Source: a virus. Taken from it: a stretch of DNA of 30,285 bases. The stretch lies in IMG/VR virus record IMGVR_UViG_3300045911_000098, positions 1 to 30,285 of that record, one strand, 5' to 3'. The notes below the pieces were generated by a model, which saw nothing but the letters and a program-made list of their open reading frames with translations, had not been told where the DNA came from and ran no database searches. This document shows, one piece after another, positions 21,634 through 27,167 of this stretch. Positions within the stretch are counted from its first letter, which is position 1; the number at the start of each line of letters is the position of its first letter. A program made the position numbers and the translations under genes.

Positions 21634-21848
21634 GCTGGTTTTATACTAGCCAGCACTAGTTCGTTATTCCTAGACTCTCTGTAACAAACAAAATCATGAA
21701 GCCTACATTCGATCCGCATAGAATACAATCCCAAGAACACAACGCTTTCGCATATGCTCAAGGGGTTGCATTCAATAAATCTACCAAGACATTCCGGAAT
21801 GCCATGAGTAGAATACCTACTGCAGCTTATCTGTAATACCTTACTCAA
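21624..21848 (-). CDS. Doubtful small ORF (74 aa)
   Basis: The frame opens with TTG at 21848 without a ribosome-binding site and ends inside the hairpin. The C-terminal part from an internal Met (MRIECRLHDFVCYRESRNNE) looks protein-like, with several Cys, and might be a shorter gene of 31 residues starting near 21719. No family recognised. It may be only an open frame in a regulatory region. Confidence 0.3.
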   Translation of the reverse strand: MSKVLQISCSRYSTHGIPECLGRFIECNPLSICESVVFLGLYSMRIECRLHDFVCYRESRNNELVLASIKPATP

Positions 21849-21858
21849 GGGTATTACG
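21834..21858. promoter_or_regulatory. Inverted repeat
   Basis: GTAATACC and GGTATTAC form an eight-base dyad with a short spacer. It lies in the poorly coding stretch 21634-21993 and could be a hairpin or operator. No U-run follows on either strand. Confidence 0.35.
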
Positions 21859-21961
21859 AGATCGTACGGTTATAGGTCTGAGTAAACCTAACTAAATGCA
21901 TTATAAGCTTCCTCCCGCATCTGTTGTTCACCGTAAGTTCACAGAGGCGGGCCATTGTCAT
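21854..21961 (-). CDS. Possible micro-ORF (35 aa)
   Basis: ATG 21961 (or 21955) lies just after GGGAAGGG. The product is basic (ARLCELTVNNRCGRKLIMHL ... RFTQTYNRTIS) with two Cys. Not recognised. Support is only the ribosome-binding site and position in the leader stretch between two supported genes. Confidence 0.3.
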   Translation of the reverse strand: MTMARLCELTVNNRCGRKLIMHLVRFTQTYNRTIS

Positions 21962-21993
21962 ACCCTTCCCAGGGTTTCGACGCTCTTTAAGGA

Positions 21994-22176
21994 CTACTCC
22001 CAAGGTGGCGTCTCGTCAGTGACGACCTGCTTCGGCTCATCGCACAAGAAGAGCGTAAAGCCTGAGATTTCGATAGACTCTACAGGCATGCAGCCGAGAC
22101 GACTATCGTAAAGTATGGAAAGCTCCATACTGTCCGGGTACATCTCAGTTAATTTTCTCAGTTCTCCAAGTGTCAT
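21994..22176 (-). CDS. Small hypothetical protein (60 aa)
   Basis: A convincing small gene: ATG 22176 follows AAAGGCGAAG. It begins with a helix TLGELRKLTEMYPDSMEL, then strands LSILYDSRLG, VESIEISGFTLFLCDE and a polar tail. Short phage proteins often share this T-x-G-E-L-x-x-x-L-x-x-x-P-D start, but function is not known. It is the first gene after the promoter-like box at 22204-22240. Confidence 0.7.
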   Translation of the reverse strand: MTLGELRKLTEMYPDSMELSILYDSRLGCMPVESIEISGFTLFLCDEPKQVVTDETPPWE

Positions 22177-22203
22177 ACAAACTTCGCCTTTCTGAAGAGA
22201 TTC

Positions 22204-22240
22204 TTTCTCTCTTCATATAAGATGGGCACTTTTGCGCAAA
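22204..22240 (-). promoter_or_regulatory. Promoter-like box P1
   Basis: The minus strand carries CATCTTATATGAAGA followed by a purine-rich GAGAAAG, with TTGCG ten bases upstream of the core. The same arrangement with one mismatch in 22 core bases and the same TTGCG spacing occurs at 24438-24473. The core resembles the TATA-GAAGA start region of SP6-type phage promoters; a host -35/-10 reading (TTGCGC, 16 bases, TATGAA) is also possible. It precedes the 60-aa gene. Confidence 0.65.
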
Positions 22241-22283
22241 CTGAATGATACAAAAGACTGACATATAGCAGCTTTTTCGCAAG

Positions 22284-22547
22284 CTATTCCGCATCCCGGC
22301 TCGCCAGGAACGCGTATGCGTTCATCTCCATCCGCCGTTCCCCTTTATCATGTGCCACATCAGCCGCGTCAGCACTCCCAGCGCCATCAACGCCGGAATC
22401 GCCGCTATCGCCAGCAGTACGTACAAAAGGTTCACGCAGTCCATACGTTTCCTCGTCACTTTGCACGCGAGAGGCATGCGCCCATGTGTCCAGTCTGTCT
22501 CGCGCTGTAAAGCGCATAGGCTTTAAACGGAGGTAATTTGTTCCCAT
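22284..22547 (-). CDS. Hypothetical protein (87 aa), overlapped by a nested gene
   Basis: ATG 22547 has GAGGAACAAA upstream. The N-terminal 45 residues (TNYLRLKPMRFTARDRLDTW ... DEETYGLREPF) look protein-like; the C-terminal half is Gly/Ala/Asp/Ser-rich and coincides exactly with the nested membrane ORF in another frame, so its composition may be dictated by that gene. Not recognised. The true protein might end up being the N-terminal part plus a constrained tail. Confidence 0.55.
   Translation of the reverse strand: MGTNYLRLKPMRFTARDRLDTWAHASRVQSDEETYGLREPFVRTAGDSGDSGVDGAGSADAADVAHDKGERRMEMNAYAFLASRDAE
22322..22444 (-). CDS. Nested small membrane protein (40 aa)
   Basis: In a second frame within the 87-aa gene, ATG 22444 has its own GAGGAAACGT site. 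The peptide has a clear TM segment (VNLLYVLLAIAAIPALMALG) followed by VLTRLMWHMIKGNGGWR, i.e. a positively charged cytoplasmic end. The hydrophobic run is far better than chance, so I regard this as a real nested gene. Function unknown. Confidence 0.6.
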   Translation of the reverse strand: MDCVNLLYVLLAIAAIPALMALGVLTRLMWHMIKGNGGWR

Positions 22548-22617
22548 TTTGTTCCTCGTTGCAATAATGCCCTAACGGGTTAAGCGGACGCCGTGCCGGC
22601 GCCAACACAACTTCAAC

Positions 22618-22692
22618 TGGTAGTCCCAACTGGTTTCGAACCAGTGACCTTCGCCTTGTAAGGGCGGCGCTCTACCACTGAGCTATGGGACT
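22618..22692 (-). tRNA. tRNA-Val (UAC)
   Basis: Cloverleaf on the minus strand: acceptor AGTCCCA/TGGGACT, D-arm GCTC...GAGC, anticodon loop CTTACAA (UAC), T-arm with GGTTCGAAACC, and an encoded CCA (22618-22620). One C-A mismatch at the top of the anticodon stem (27-43). Reads GUA codons. Confidence 0.9.
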
Positions 22693-22696
22693 TTTT

Positions 22697-22785
22697 TGGT
22701 GCGCCCAACGGGAGTCGAACCCGTACGACCTTTTAAAGTCGGCGGATTTTAAGTCCGCTGTGTCTACCTATTTCACCATAGGCGC
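22697..22785 (-). tRNA. tRNA-Leu (UAA)
   Basis: Minus strand. Acceptor GCGCCTA/TGGGCGC, anticodon stem GCGGA/TCCGC with loop CTTAAAA (UAA), a long variable arm as in class II tRNAs, T-loop GGTTCGACTCC and encoded CCA (22697-22699). Reads UUA. Confidence 0.92.
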
Positions 22786-22798
22786 ATAATACAATTAG

Positions 22799-22872
22799 CC
22801 TGCCCAGAGGGAGTCGAACCCCCAACCTGTTGCTTAGAAGGCAACTGCTCTATCCAGTTGAGCTATGGACAG
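22799..22872 (-). tRNA. tRNA-Arg (UCU)
   Basis: Minus strand. Acceptor CTGTCCA/TGGGCAG, D-arm GCTC...GAGC, anticodon loop CTTCTAA (UCU) on stem GTTGC/GCAAC, T-loop GGTTCGACTCC. CCA is not encoded here, unlike the other four. Reads AGA. Confidence 0.9.
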
Positions 22873-22878
22873 ATCTTG

Positions 22879-23169
22879 TCACACAGTCCGAAACTTCTCA
22901 TTCTTGCTAAAGTTTCGCCTCAAGCGCTCTAATGCTTGCGGCACCCGCTTCTCGTATTCGGGGTCGATGTCTCCAAGGACATACCGACTCCCGCTTTTAG
23001 TAAAGGCTACATTACCTACTACCAGTAAGAGATTGCTGGTGACAATGTGTGTGCCGTCAGGGAACTGTCTGCTCCCTTTTGTTTTCCCCTGGAGCTTTGG
23101 AACTTTGAGCTCCGGCGCCTCGTATGGACTGCCAGTCGTGCACAACGACCAATTATAAAGAATTGTCAT
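22879..23169 (-). CDS. Hypothetical protein (96 aa) between tRNA genes
   Basis: ATG 23169 follows GAAAGGTAATGA. Beta-rich N-terminus (TILYNWSLCTTGSPYEAPEL), then HIVTSNLLLVVGNVAFTKSG and a charged helical C-terminus (EYEKRVPQALERLRRNFSKN). Not recognised. It sits between tRNA-Ile2 and tRNA-Arg and its composition is GC-richer than the replication genes. Confidence 0.7.
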   Translation of the reverse strand: MTILYNWSLCTTGSPYEAPELKVPKLQGKTKGSRQFPDGTHIVTSNLLLVVGNVAFTKSGSRYVLGDIDPEYEKRVPQALERLRRNFSKNEKFRTV

Positions 23170-23188
23170 TTCATTACCTTTCTAAACT

Positions 23189-23265
23189 TGGTAGGCCGTG
23201 CTGGACTCGAACCAGCGACCAAACGATTATGAGTCGTCTGCTCTAACCTGCTGAGCTAACGGCCC
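23189..23265 (-). tRNA. tRNA-Ile2 (CAU), AUA-reading
   Basis: Minus strand. Acceptor GGGCCGT/ACGGCCT, anticodon loop CTCATAA (CAU), T-arm CTGGTTCGAGTCCAG, encoded CCA. The anticodon and T-arm half closely matches bacterial ileX, with GACGACTCATAATCG and TTTGGTCGCTGG, rather than elongator Met. It is therefore most likely the lysidine-modified tRNA-Ile that reads AUA; elongator Met is the alternative. Confidence 0.85.
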
Positions 23266-23270
23266 TTTTA

Positions 23271-23480
23271 CTACTTTCGACGATACAACAAATCGTCTAC
23301 CTCAAGGAAAAATTCTAGTTCCTCCTCAAAGGTGCTGCAAAACAACCTGTGAGGAAACGTCCGAGTTGCCAACCCAGCTTCAACCTCACCCCGCATGTTT
23401 GCGTCTCTTGCTTTTTCAAGCAAAAGAGTTTTGGCCTCCTGATGGAGATCTTTCAACTTTTTGTAGAGTTCGGGTACCAT
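23271..23480 (-). CDS. Small hypothetical helical protein (69 aa)
   Basis: ATG 23480 has AAGGAGAACAC upstream. Helical throughout: VPELYKKLKDLHQEAKTLLL, EVEAGLATRTFPHRLF, then acidic EEELEFFLEVDDLLYRRK. Not recognised. Located between two tRNA genes and probably transcribed with them from the upstream promoter-like box. Confidence 0.7.
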   Translation of the reverse strand: MVPELYKKLKDLHQEAKTLLLEKARDANMRGEVEAGLATRTFPHRLFCSTFEEELEFFLEVDDLLYRRK

Positions 23481-23518
23481 GTGTTCTCCTTAAACGTGGC
23501 GTCCAACCTTTCTGAACT

Positions 23519-23593
23519 TGGTGCCGACTGTCAGATTCGAACTGACGACCTACCGCTTACAAGGCGGTTGCTCTACCCCTGAGCTAAGCCGGC
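23519..23593 (-). tRNA. tRNA-Thr (UGU)
   Basis: Minus strand. Acceptor GCCGGCT/AGTCGGC, D-arm GCTC...GAGC, anticodon stem ACCGC/GCGGT with loop CTTGTAA (UGU), T-loop AGTTCGAATCT and encoded CCA (23519-23521). Reads ACA. Confidence 0.92.
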
Positions 23594-23661
23594 ACAACCC
23601 GGATTCCATCTGCATGACACGAAACGAATTCGTGCCATTGATGGAGAACACGATAAAGCAT
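23584..23661 (-). CDS. Possible micro-ORF (25 aa) abutting tRNA-Thr
   Basis: ATG 23661 has GAAAGGACTG upstream and encodes LYRVLHQWHEFVSCHADGIR to a TAG that overlaps the 5' end of tRNA-Thr by ten bases. The overlap with a tRNA argues against translation, but the ribosome-binding site is good. Weak call. Confidence 0.25.
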   Translation of the reverse strand: MLYRVLHQWHEFVSCHADGIRVVPA

Positions 23662-23686
23662 TTCTCAGTCCTTTCAAAAGAAAGTT

Positions 23687-23767
23687 TTAAAACTCAAGCG
23701 CTAGAACAATACCCAGCGCGATAGTAGAACCCCATACGATGAGATATTGCCACCACTTTGCCTTCAT
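23687..23767 (-). CDS. Micro membrane peptide (26 aa)
   Basis: ATG 23767 follows GAAAGGTAACA. The product is KAKWWQYLIVWGSTIALGIV then LALEF: a basic N-terminus and one TM helix. It starts a few bases after the stop of the secreted/membrane protein gene, so co-expression is likely. Function unknown. Confidence 0.5.
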   Translation of the reverse strand: MKAKWWQYLIVWGSTIALGIVLALEF

Positions 23768-23769
23768 TG

Positions 23770-24195
23770 TTACCTTTCTGTTTTATAACAATTGGTTGTT
23801 GGCTGACCGCTGTAGTCAGCCTTGCATGTCTTCCCATTAGGGAATGTGATCCACATCTCCCCTGTCTTATTACCCCACTTGTCTAGTCTGTAAGTTTTTT
23901 GGGGCATCAGTCCAGCTCGCTTATTTGCTCGCATTTGAGCATCCTGTGCTTCTTTTGCACGGTTGCTATCCTTGATCGCCTGAGATTTGGCTTTCTGTTC
24001 CTCAGCAAACTTCTTGCTCTCCTCCTGGTGCTTCCTCCAATCCCAAGGCTGCTGTTCAGCAAATGCAACTCCGCTGAACAAAGCCAGCACTACAACAATG
24101 AGAATCCACTTCATCAATTTTCCTTTTTCAAAGACCCACTTGGCAGCCATGAAGGCCGCCAGAGTGAGCGGTACTGCAAGCACAATGTTTTCCAT
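23770..24195 (-). CDS. Exported or membrane protein with two in-frame starts (141 or 114 aa)
   Basis: From ATG 24195 (site AAAGAGAAA) the protein has a TM segment (ENIVLAVPLTLAAFMAAKWV) and then a second hydrophobic run. From ATG 24114 (site AAAGGAAAA) it starts MKWILIVVVLALFSGVAFAE, a good Sec signal peptide with cleavage after AFA. Both starts have good ribosome-binding sites. The mature part has a charged coiled region (RKHQEESKKFAEEQKAKSQA) and a C-terminal beta region with YRLDKWGNKTGEMWITF and GKTCKADYSG (two Cys). Either two products from one gene or one spurious upstream start. Function unknown; periplasmic location is likely. Confidence 0.7.
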   Translation of the reverse strand: MENIVLAVPLTLAAFMAAKWVFEKGKLMKWILIVVVLALFSGVAFAEQQPWDWRKHQEESKKFAEEQKAKSQAIKDSNRAKEAQDAQMRANKRAGLMPQKTYRLDKWGNKTGEMWITFPNGKTCKADYSGQPTTNCYKTER

Positions 24196-24215
24196 CGATT
24201 TTCTCTTTAAAGTAA

Positions 24216-24407
24216 TCAGCTCAAGAAAGGTTGGTAAGGTTCTTCTTTTTCAAAAGCGCCGTTCAACCACATAAAGTGAAAGTACGCGAGAACTCCAAGC
24301 ACAAACCCTGCGGCAGTAAAGCCTAACAGGGCCAAGATAATCGCGACCGGGCCGGCGTCCCATGACAAGACGCCAAGGGCTACAAAAGTAGAAAGAAGGA
24401 AAGACAT
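24216..24407 (-). CDS. Small two-TM membrane protein (63 aa)
   Basis: ATG 24407 with GGAGAAATGAT upstream. Two hydrophobic segments: about residues 3-16 extending into GPVAIILALLGFTAAGFV, and GVLAYFHFMWL, ending in an acidic EKEEPYQPFLS. It is the first gene after promoter-like box P2. Function unknown. Confidence 0.7.
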   Translation of the reverse strand: MSFLLSTFVALGVLSWDAGPVAIILALLGFTAAGFVLGVLAYFHFMWLNGAFEKEEPYQPFLS

Positions 24408-24437
24408 ATCATTTCTCCATTTGGTTAAGAGTCAGAA

Positions 24438-24473
24438 TTTCTATCTTCATATAAGATGGATGTTTTTTCGCAA
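24438..24473 (-). promoter_or_regulatory. Promoter-like box P2
   Basis: Second copy of the box at 22204-22240: CATCTTATATGAAGA then TAGAAAT on minus, with TTGCG ten bases upstream of the core. Twenty-one of 22 core bases agree between copies. It lies between the zinc-ribbon gene and the two-TM protein gene and should start transcription of the tRNA-containing region. Confidence 0.65.
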
Positions 24474-24494
24474 TTTTCTAGTAGCGTGCCTACT

Positions 24495-24662
24495 TTATTC
24501 AGCCTCTCTAATAGTGTCTGTACTACCGCAATATGGACACTCTAAATTGCCAGCGTCTACTGGCCAGACAGCAGTCCATAAGTGTTCACATGTAAGGCAC
24601 TCTGCTCTTCCATGACACCACACCGGTTCTTCTGGATGCGGTTCCGTTAAGGTACCAGTCAT
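24495..24662 (-). CDS. Zinc-ribbon microprotein (55 aa)
   Basis: ATG 24662 overlaps the endolysin TGA (ATGA), so it is translationally coupled. Four cysteines in two pairs, ECLTCEH at about 22-25 and ECPYCGS at about 42-45, make a classic zinc ribbon; an extra C16/H17 lies before. Small phage zinc ribbons are usually nucleic-acid or protein-binding. Its coupling to the endolysin is unexpected, but similar ribbons occur near phage lysis genes. Function unknown. Confidence 0.75.
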   Translation of the reverse strand: MTGTLTEPHPEEPVWCHGRAECLTCEHLWTAVWPVDAGNLECPYCGSTDTIREAE

Positions 24663-24985
24663 ACTGTCCTTTGGAAGTGAGGAGAGTCTTTAAAGGACTT
24701 CCAGAACATGCCAGCTTGATTTGCAGGGTCCAATGATTGCCAATAATGTCCAAGTTCTTCAGGATATATTAAGGACCCATTTTTTGTAAAGTGAAGGTCT
24801 GCAGCACACTTCTTTAAGTGCATACTATTCATTGTCTTAGAACGCCCTGTTTTAATATAGAACTCTTGCTGTTCTACAGTTCTGAAAACTTCACCAATTC
24901 TGACTTCGTAACCTAGCTCATGTGCCTTGTTAATAAGCTTCACAAGATCTCTAGAGAAAGCTTCTTGTTCACGACCTAATGACAT
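24659..24985 (-). CDS. M15-family endolysin, L-alanyl-D-glutamate peptidase type (108 aa)
   Basis: ATG 24985 is preferred over the frame start at 25000 because GAGGAGAAGTGAC precedes it. The zinc site of peptidase M15 is visible: MHLKKCAADLHF (H56, D63) and SPHFQ (H103). The EVFRTVEQQEFYIKTGRSK segment matches the R-T-x-x-x-Q-x-x-Y-x-x-G-R region of phage T5-type endolysins. It cuts the peptide stem of peptidoglycan. It is shorter than T5 Lys (137 aa) but keeps all ligands. Placed after the holin. Confidence 0.85.
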   Translation of the reverse strand: MSLGREQEAFSRDLVKLINKAHELGYEVRIGEVFRTVEQQEFYIKTGRSKTMNSMHLKKCAADLHFTKNGSLIYPEELGHYWQSLDPANQAGMFWKSFKDSPHFQRTV

Positions 24986-24986
24986 G

Positions 24987-25514
24987 TCACTTCTCCTCAA
25001 TTATTTTGGCAATTACAGCATCTTTATTTTGAGAAGATTTACTAGAACCGTAGAAGAAGAATATGATACCGGGTATAATAGTACCAAAAAGAAAGCCCTG
25101 GAATGTGTCAATCATCCTTATATTCTCAGCAGGTACTTCTAAAAAGAAAAGAGCAAATACAAATAGAATAGCAAATAGGGACCAGAGGATAGCGAAGTAA
25201 TAAACAAATCTTTTACTGAAAACATCATCTTGTCTTAAAGCTTCTGATTGCATCTGCCTAGCACTATCTTTATCTTTAAGATAAGCTAGTTCTACTTCAG
25301 ACTGCAGTTTGTTCTCACGTTCTTGAAAACCCCTTAAAGTCTCTTCATGTCTAAACTCAAATTCTCTAAGCTTAACATAATCAGCGTCTCCAAGGTTTGC
25401 TTTATCTACATCAACTCCTGTCTTCTCTTTAAACCAATCCTTCCCTTTAGCAAGGAAGGCATTAGCAAGAAGAGGCAAGCCTTTAGACATCAGTGCCATT
25501 GCAATCGGATGCAT
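24987..25514 (-). CDS. Holin, 3-TM-family type (175 aa)
   Basis: Near the N-terminus PIAMALMSKGLPLLANAF is a hydrophobic/amphipathic helix; residues about 45-100 are a charged coiled region; two strong TM helices lie at about 103-124 (FVYYFAILWSLFAILFVFAL) and 139-155 (GFLFGTIIPGIIFFFYG), followed by GSSKSSQNKD. This matches phage proteins of the Holin_3TMs group, which end with FFYGSS-type motifs. ATG 25514 has GGAGAAATT. It forms pores that release the endolysin encoded immediately downstream. Confidence 0.8.
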   Translation of the reverse strand: MHPIAMALMSKGLPLLANAFLAKGKDWFKEKTGVDVDKANLGDADYVKLREFEFRHEETLRGFQERENKLQSEVELAYLKDKDSARQMQSEALRQDDVFSKRFVYYFAILWSLFAILFVFALFFLEVPAENIRMIDTFQGFLFGTIIPGIIFFFYGSSKSSQNKDAVIAKIIEEK

Positions 25515-25603
25515 AATTTCTCCAGCCTATAAATTTTACATCTACCCGATTGATGGTGATCGGTATTGAAATTTTTTACAATTGATTCCCCGGTATTAAG
25601 GAG

Positions 25604-25669
25604 ATATTAACTAAGCCAAAAGGAAAGAAAACCGAAAAAAGAAAGAAAAGTTATATTAACGATATTAAC
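25604..25669. repeat. ATATTAAC repeats (iteron-like)
   Basis: Three direct copies of the octamer; the last two are nine bases apart. They lie in the AT-rich non-coding region and could be protein-binding sites or part of an origin. In AT-rich DNA some recurrence is expected by chance. Confidence 0.4.
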
Positions 25670-25709
25670 ATAACCTTTATTTCTTCTTAAGGTTCATGCG
25701 TTTGATGGT

Positions 25710-25729
25710 CGTTCCGCTTTCGCGGAACG
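25710..25729 (-). promoter_or_regulatory. GAAA tetraloop hairpin in lysis leader
   Basis: CGTTCCGC and GCGGAACG pair perfectly around GAAA on the minus strand. GC-rich in an AT-rich region and with no U-run, so probably a 5' leader stabiliser or processing site rather than a terminator. Confidence 0.55.
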
Positions 25730-25977
25730 GATGATTAACACTTCTTGATCCTGACTTACGCTAGTATCCTCTTCTAGTCCCTTTAAGTAGTTAGAAAGAC
25801 GTTTAAGCGTATATTAAAGGATTATGTTTTAAGAACTTCTTAAAGATATAAAATACACATACACATATCGCGATAATTTAACGGTATTTTTAACTTTTGC
25901 GAGACTTCGAAGGAAGCAAAAATTCAGGCTACTAAATACGCATTAAGCAATAGGGTGAAACTTCCAAAAATAAGTAC

Positions 25978-26081
25978 AAAAAAGCGGCCCAGAGTGCCTC
26001 GCGACGCCCACCGATGGGGGCAGCGATGGGCACCTCGCGGTTGGAGCACTCCGGACCAGTTTGCATTGCTAGCGGGCAAAC
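25978..26081 (-). terminator. GC-rich structured element / large hairpin terminator (copy 2)
   Basis: Minus-strand outer stem GGTCCGGAGTGC with GCACTCTGGGCC (12 bp, two G-U), a middle stem CGCGA/TCGCG and inner stem GCCCATCG/CGGTGGGC, then GCTTTTTTG. A small hairpin GTTTGC/GCAAAC with GCTAGC in its loop precedes it, and the TAG there is the stop codon of the GNAT-like gene. It ends the tail operon. Related in sequence to the plus strand of the element at 2317-2413. Confidence 0.75.
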
Positions 26082-26542
26082 CTGTCTATGCTTTTCAGGG
26101 CAACATGACCGTGCCTAATCCAGCCAAGCTTTTCGAGAGAACGTGATAAGACTTGCCTAGAATCCGTAGGAGAGCAAGTTGATATACAGAAGTCAGCTTT
26201 AGTATGAATCGAAGCCGTGTACATCTCAGTATGTAATAATTGTAACGCCTTCACGGCTCTATAACCTTCAAGGTCTGATGCATAGTACTGCTGCTGAAAA
26301 ATTAAAGATTTAGAATGCAATAACGTTGCTATATCTGCAAAAATCCATGCAACAATTCCTCCGGAATCTTCTCTTAGTAACTTTACAAACTTTTTTCGTT
26401 TTACTGCATAGGTCAGATTTGCGATAGCAATTGCATCATCCTTAGGTATTTCATACACGTTCTTATAGAGCTCGACGCATTCTTTTATGTCGTGCATTGA
26501 TTCTATATTTGATAAATGCATGTTAGATCTACCATTAATCAT
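26069..26542 (-). CDS. GNAT-like acetyltransferase-fold phage protein (157 aa)
   Basis: The C-terminal part SRSLEKLGWIRHGHVALKSI is the ending I know from small phage GNAT-type proteins, and GGIVAWIFAD ... HSKSLIFQQQYYASD corresponds to the central strands. A clear acetyl-CoA loop (Q/R-x-x-G-x-G/A) is not evident; GYRAVKALQLLHTEM is the likely position. It may be a degenerate or non-catalytic member. It follows the tail-fibre assembly gene, and its TAG stop is within the structured terminator element. Start at 26542 is preferred; M8 is an alternative, both with weak sites. Confidence 0.65.
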   Translation of the reverse strand: MINGRSNMHLSNIESMHDIKECVELYKNVYEIPKDDAIAIANLTYAVKRKKFVKLLREDSGGIVAWIFADIATLLHSKSLIFQQQYYASDLEGYRAVKALQLLHTEMYTASIHTKADFCISTCSPTDSRQVLSRSLEKLGWIRHGHVALKSIDRFAR

Positions 26543-26569
26543 TAACTTACGTTATCCAGGTTAGTCTCG

Positions 26570-27166
26570 TTACCAAATGATGCTATTTAATTCGGTCTCG
26601 TCTTGAGCTGCTAGTATTGCTGCTCTCTTGTTTTCAAGTTTTTCTTTTAAAGTCTGCGTACGTTGTCTTACAGCCTTATGTAATCTAAGAATTTGAGTAG
26701 CATTCAAAGTTATAAACGAGTTATCTAATAAAAACCATTTTACAGAGAATGTCTCATTTTCTATCTTGGCTGTAGCCGCTTCTTGAGCAGCCTCTAGTAT
26801 TAATGCTTTAGAAGCTGCATTTGCTTGAAATGCAACAGAATTATAGGTAATAGGCTCTTCATTTTCTTTTTCAGCTAACTTCTTAAATTCAAAAAGCTTA
26901 TCTCGCTTTTTCTCATTTAAATCTCTGAGATCTTGCCAGGTTCTAGTTTGTGGGTCCCATTTGTGACCAAGACGAGCCTCTCTTTTCAAGAGCAACTCAG
27001 AAGCAGTATACTCAAACACCTGTCCATCTTTTACATAATAGTTTTCTATTTTACAATCTTTTGGCAAGTCTGCAACTATATGAGGTTCAAGCAAAAGAAC
27101 CATTGGACTAACTGGAGTAATTGATAAAATATGACCATCTACATCGTGTCTAACATAGTGTTCCAT
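26570..27166 (-). CDS. Tail fibre assembly / DUF4376-type protein (198 aa)
   Basis: N-terminal region with VLLLEPHIVADLPKDCKIEN, then KWDPQTRTWQDLRDL, the junction typical of phage tail-fibre assembly proteins before a DUF4376 domain. The latter continues with LNEKKRDKLFEFKKLAE and a long helix ending LNSIIW. Such proteins are usually encoded right after the fibre gene and act as chaperones or are fibre-tip components. ATG 27166 overlaps nothing but lies one base after the fibre stop; its ribosome-binding site is poor. Confidence 0.75.
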   Translation of the reverse strand: MEHYVRHDVDGHILSITPVSPMVLLLEPHIVADLPKDCKIENYYVKDGQVFEYTASELLLKREARLGHKWDPQTRTWQDLRDLNEKKRDKLFEFKKLAEKENEEPITYNSVAFQANAASKALILEAAQEAATAKIENETFSVKWFLLDNSFITLNATQILRLHKAVRQRTQTLKEKLENKRAAILAAQDETELNSIIW

Positions 27167-27167
27167 A

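Larger units (their letters stand above)
25515..25977. other. Long AT-rich non-coding region upstream of the lysis genes
   Basis: No convincing gene on either strand; the only ATG frames on minus are under ten codons. It holds three copies of ATATTAAC (25604-25611, 25653-25660, 25662-25669), three of CGGTATT, repeated TTTAAG motifs, a purine-rich stretch and a GC hairpin at 25710-25729. Candidate promoter/leader region for lysis and possibly a replication origin; neither is proven. Confidence 0.6.

Noticed and set aside
25515-25977. CRISPR-like array or coding gene in the gap
   Set aside because: Repeats are only 7-8 bases and irregularly spaced; no frame above ten codons starts with ATG on minus.
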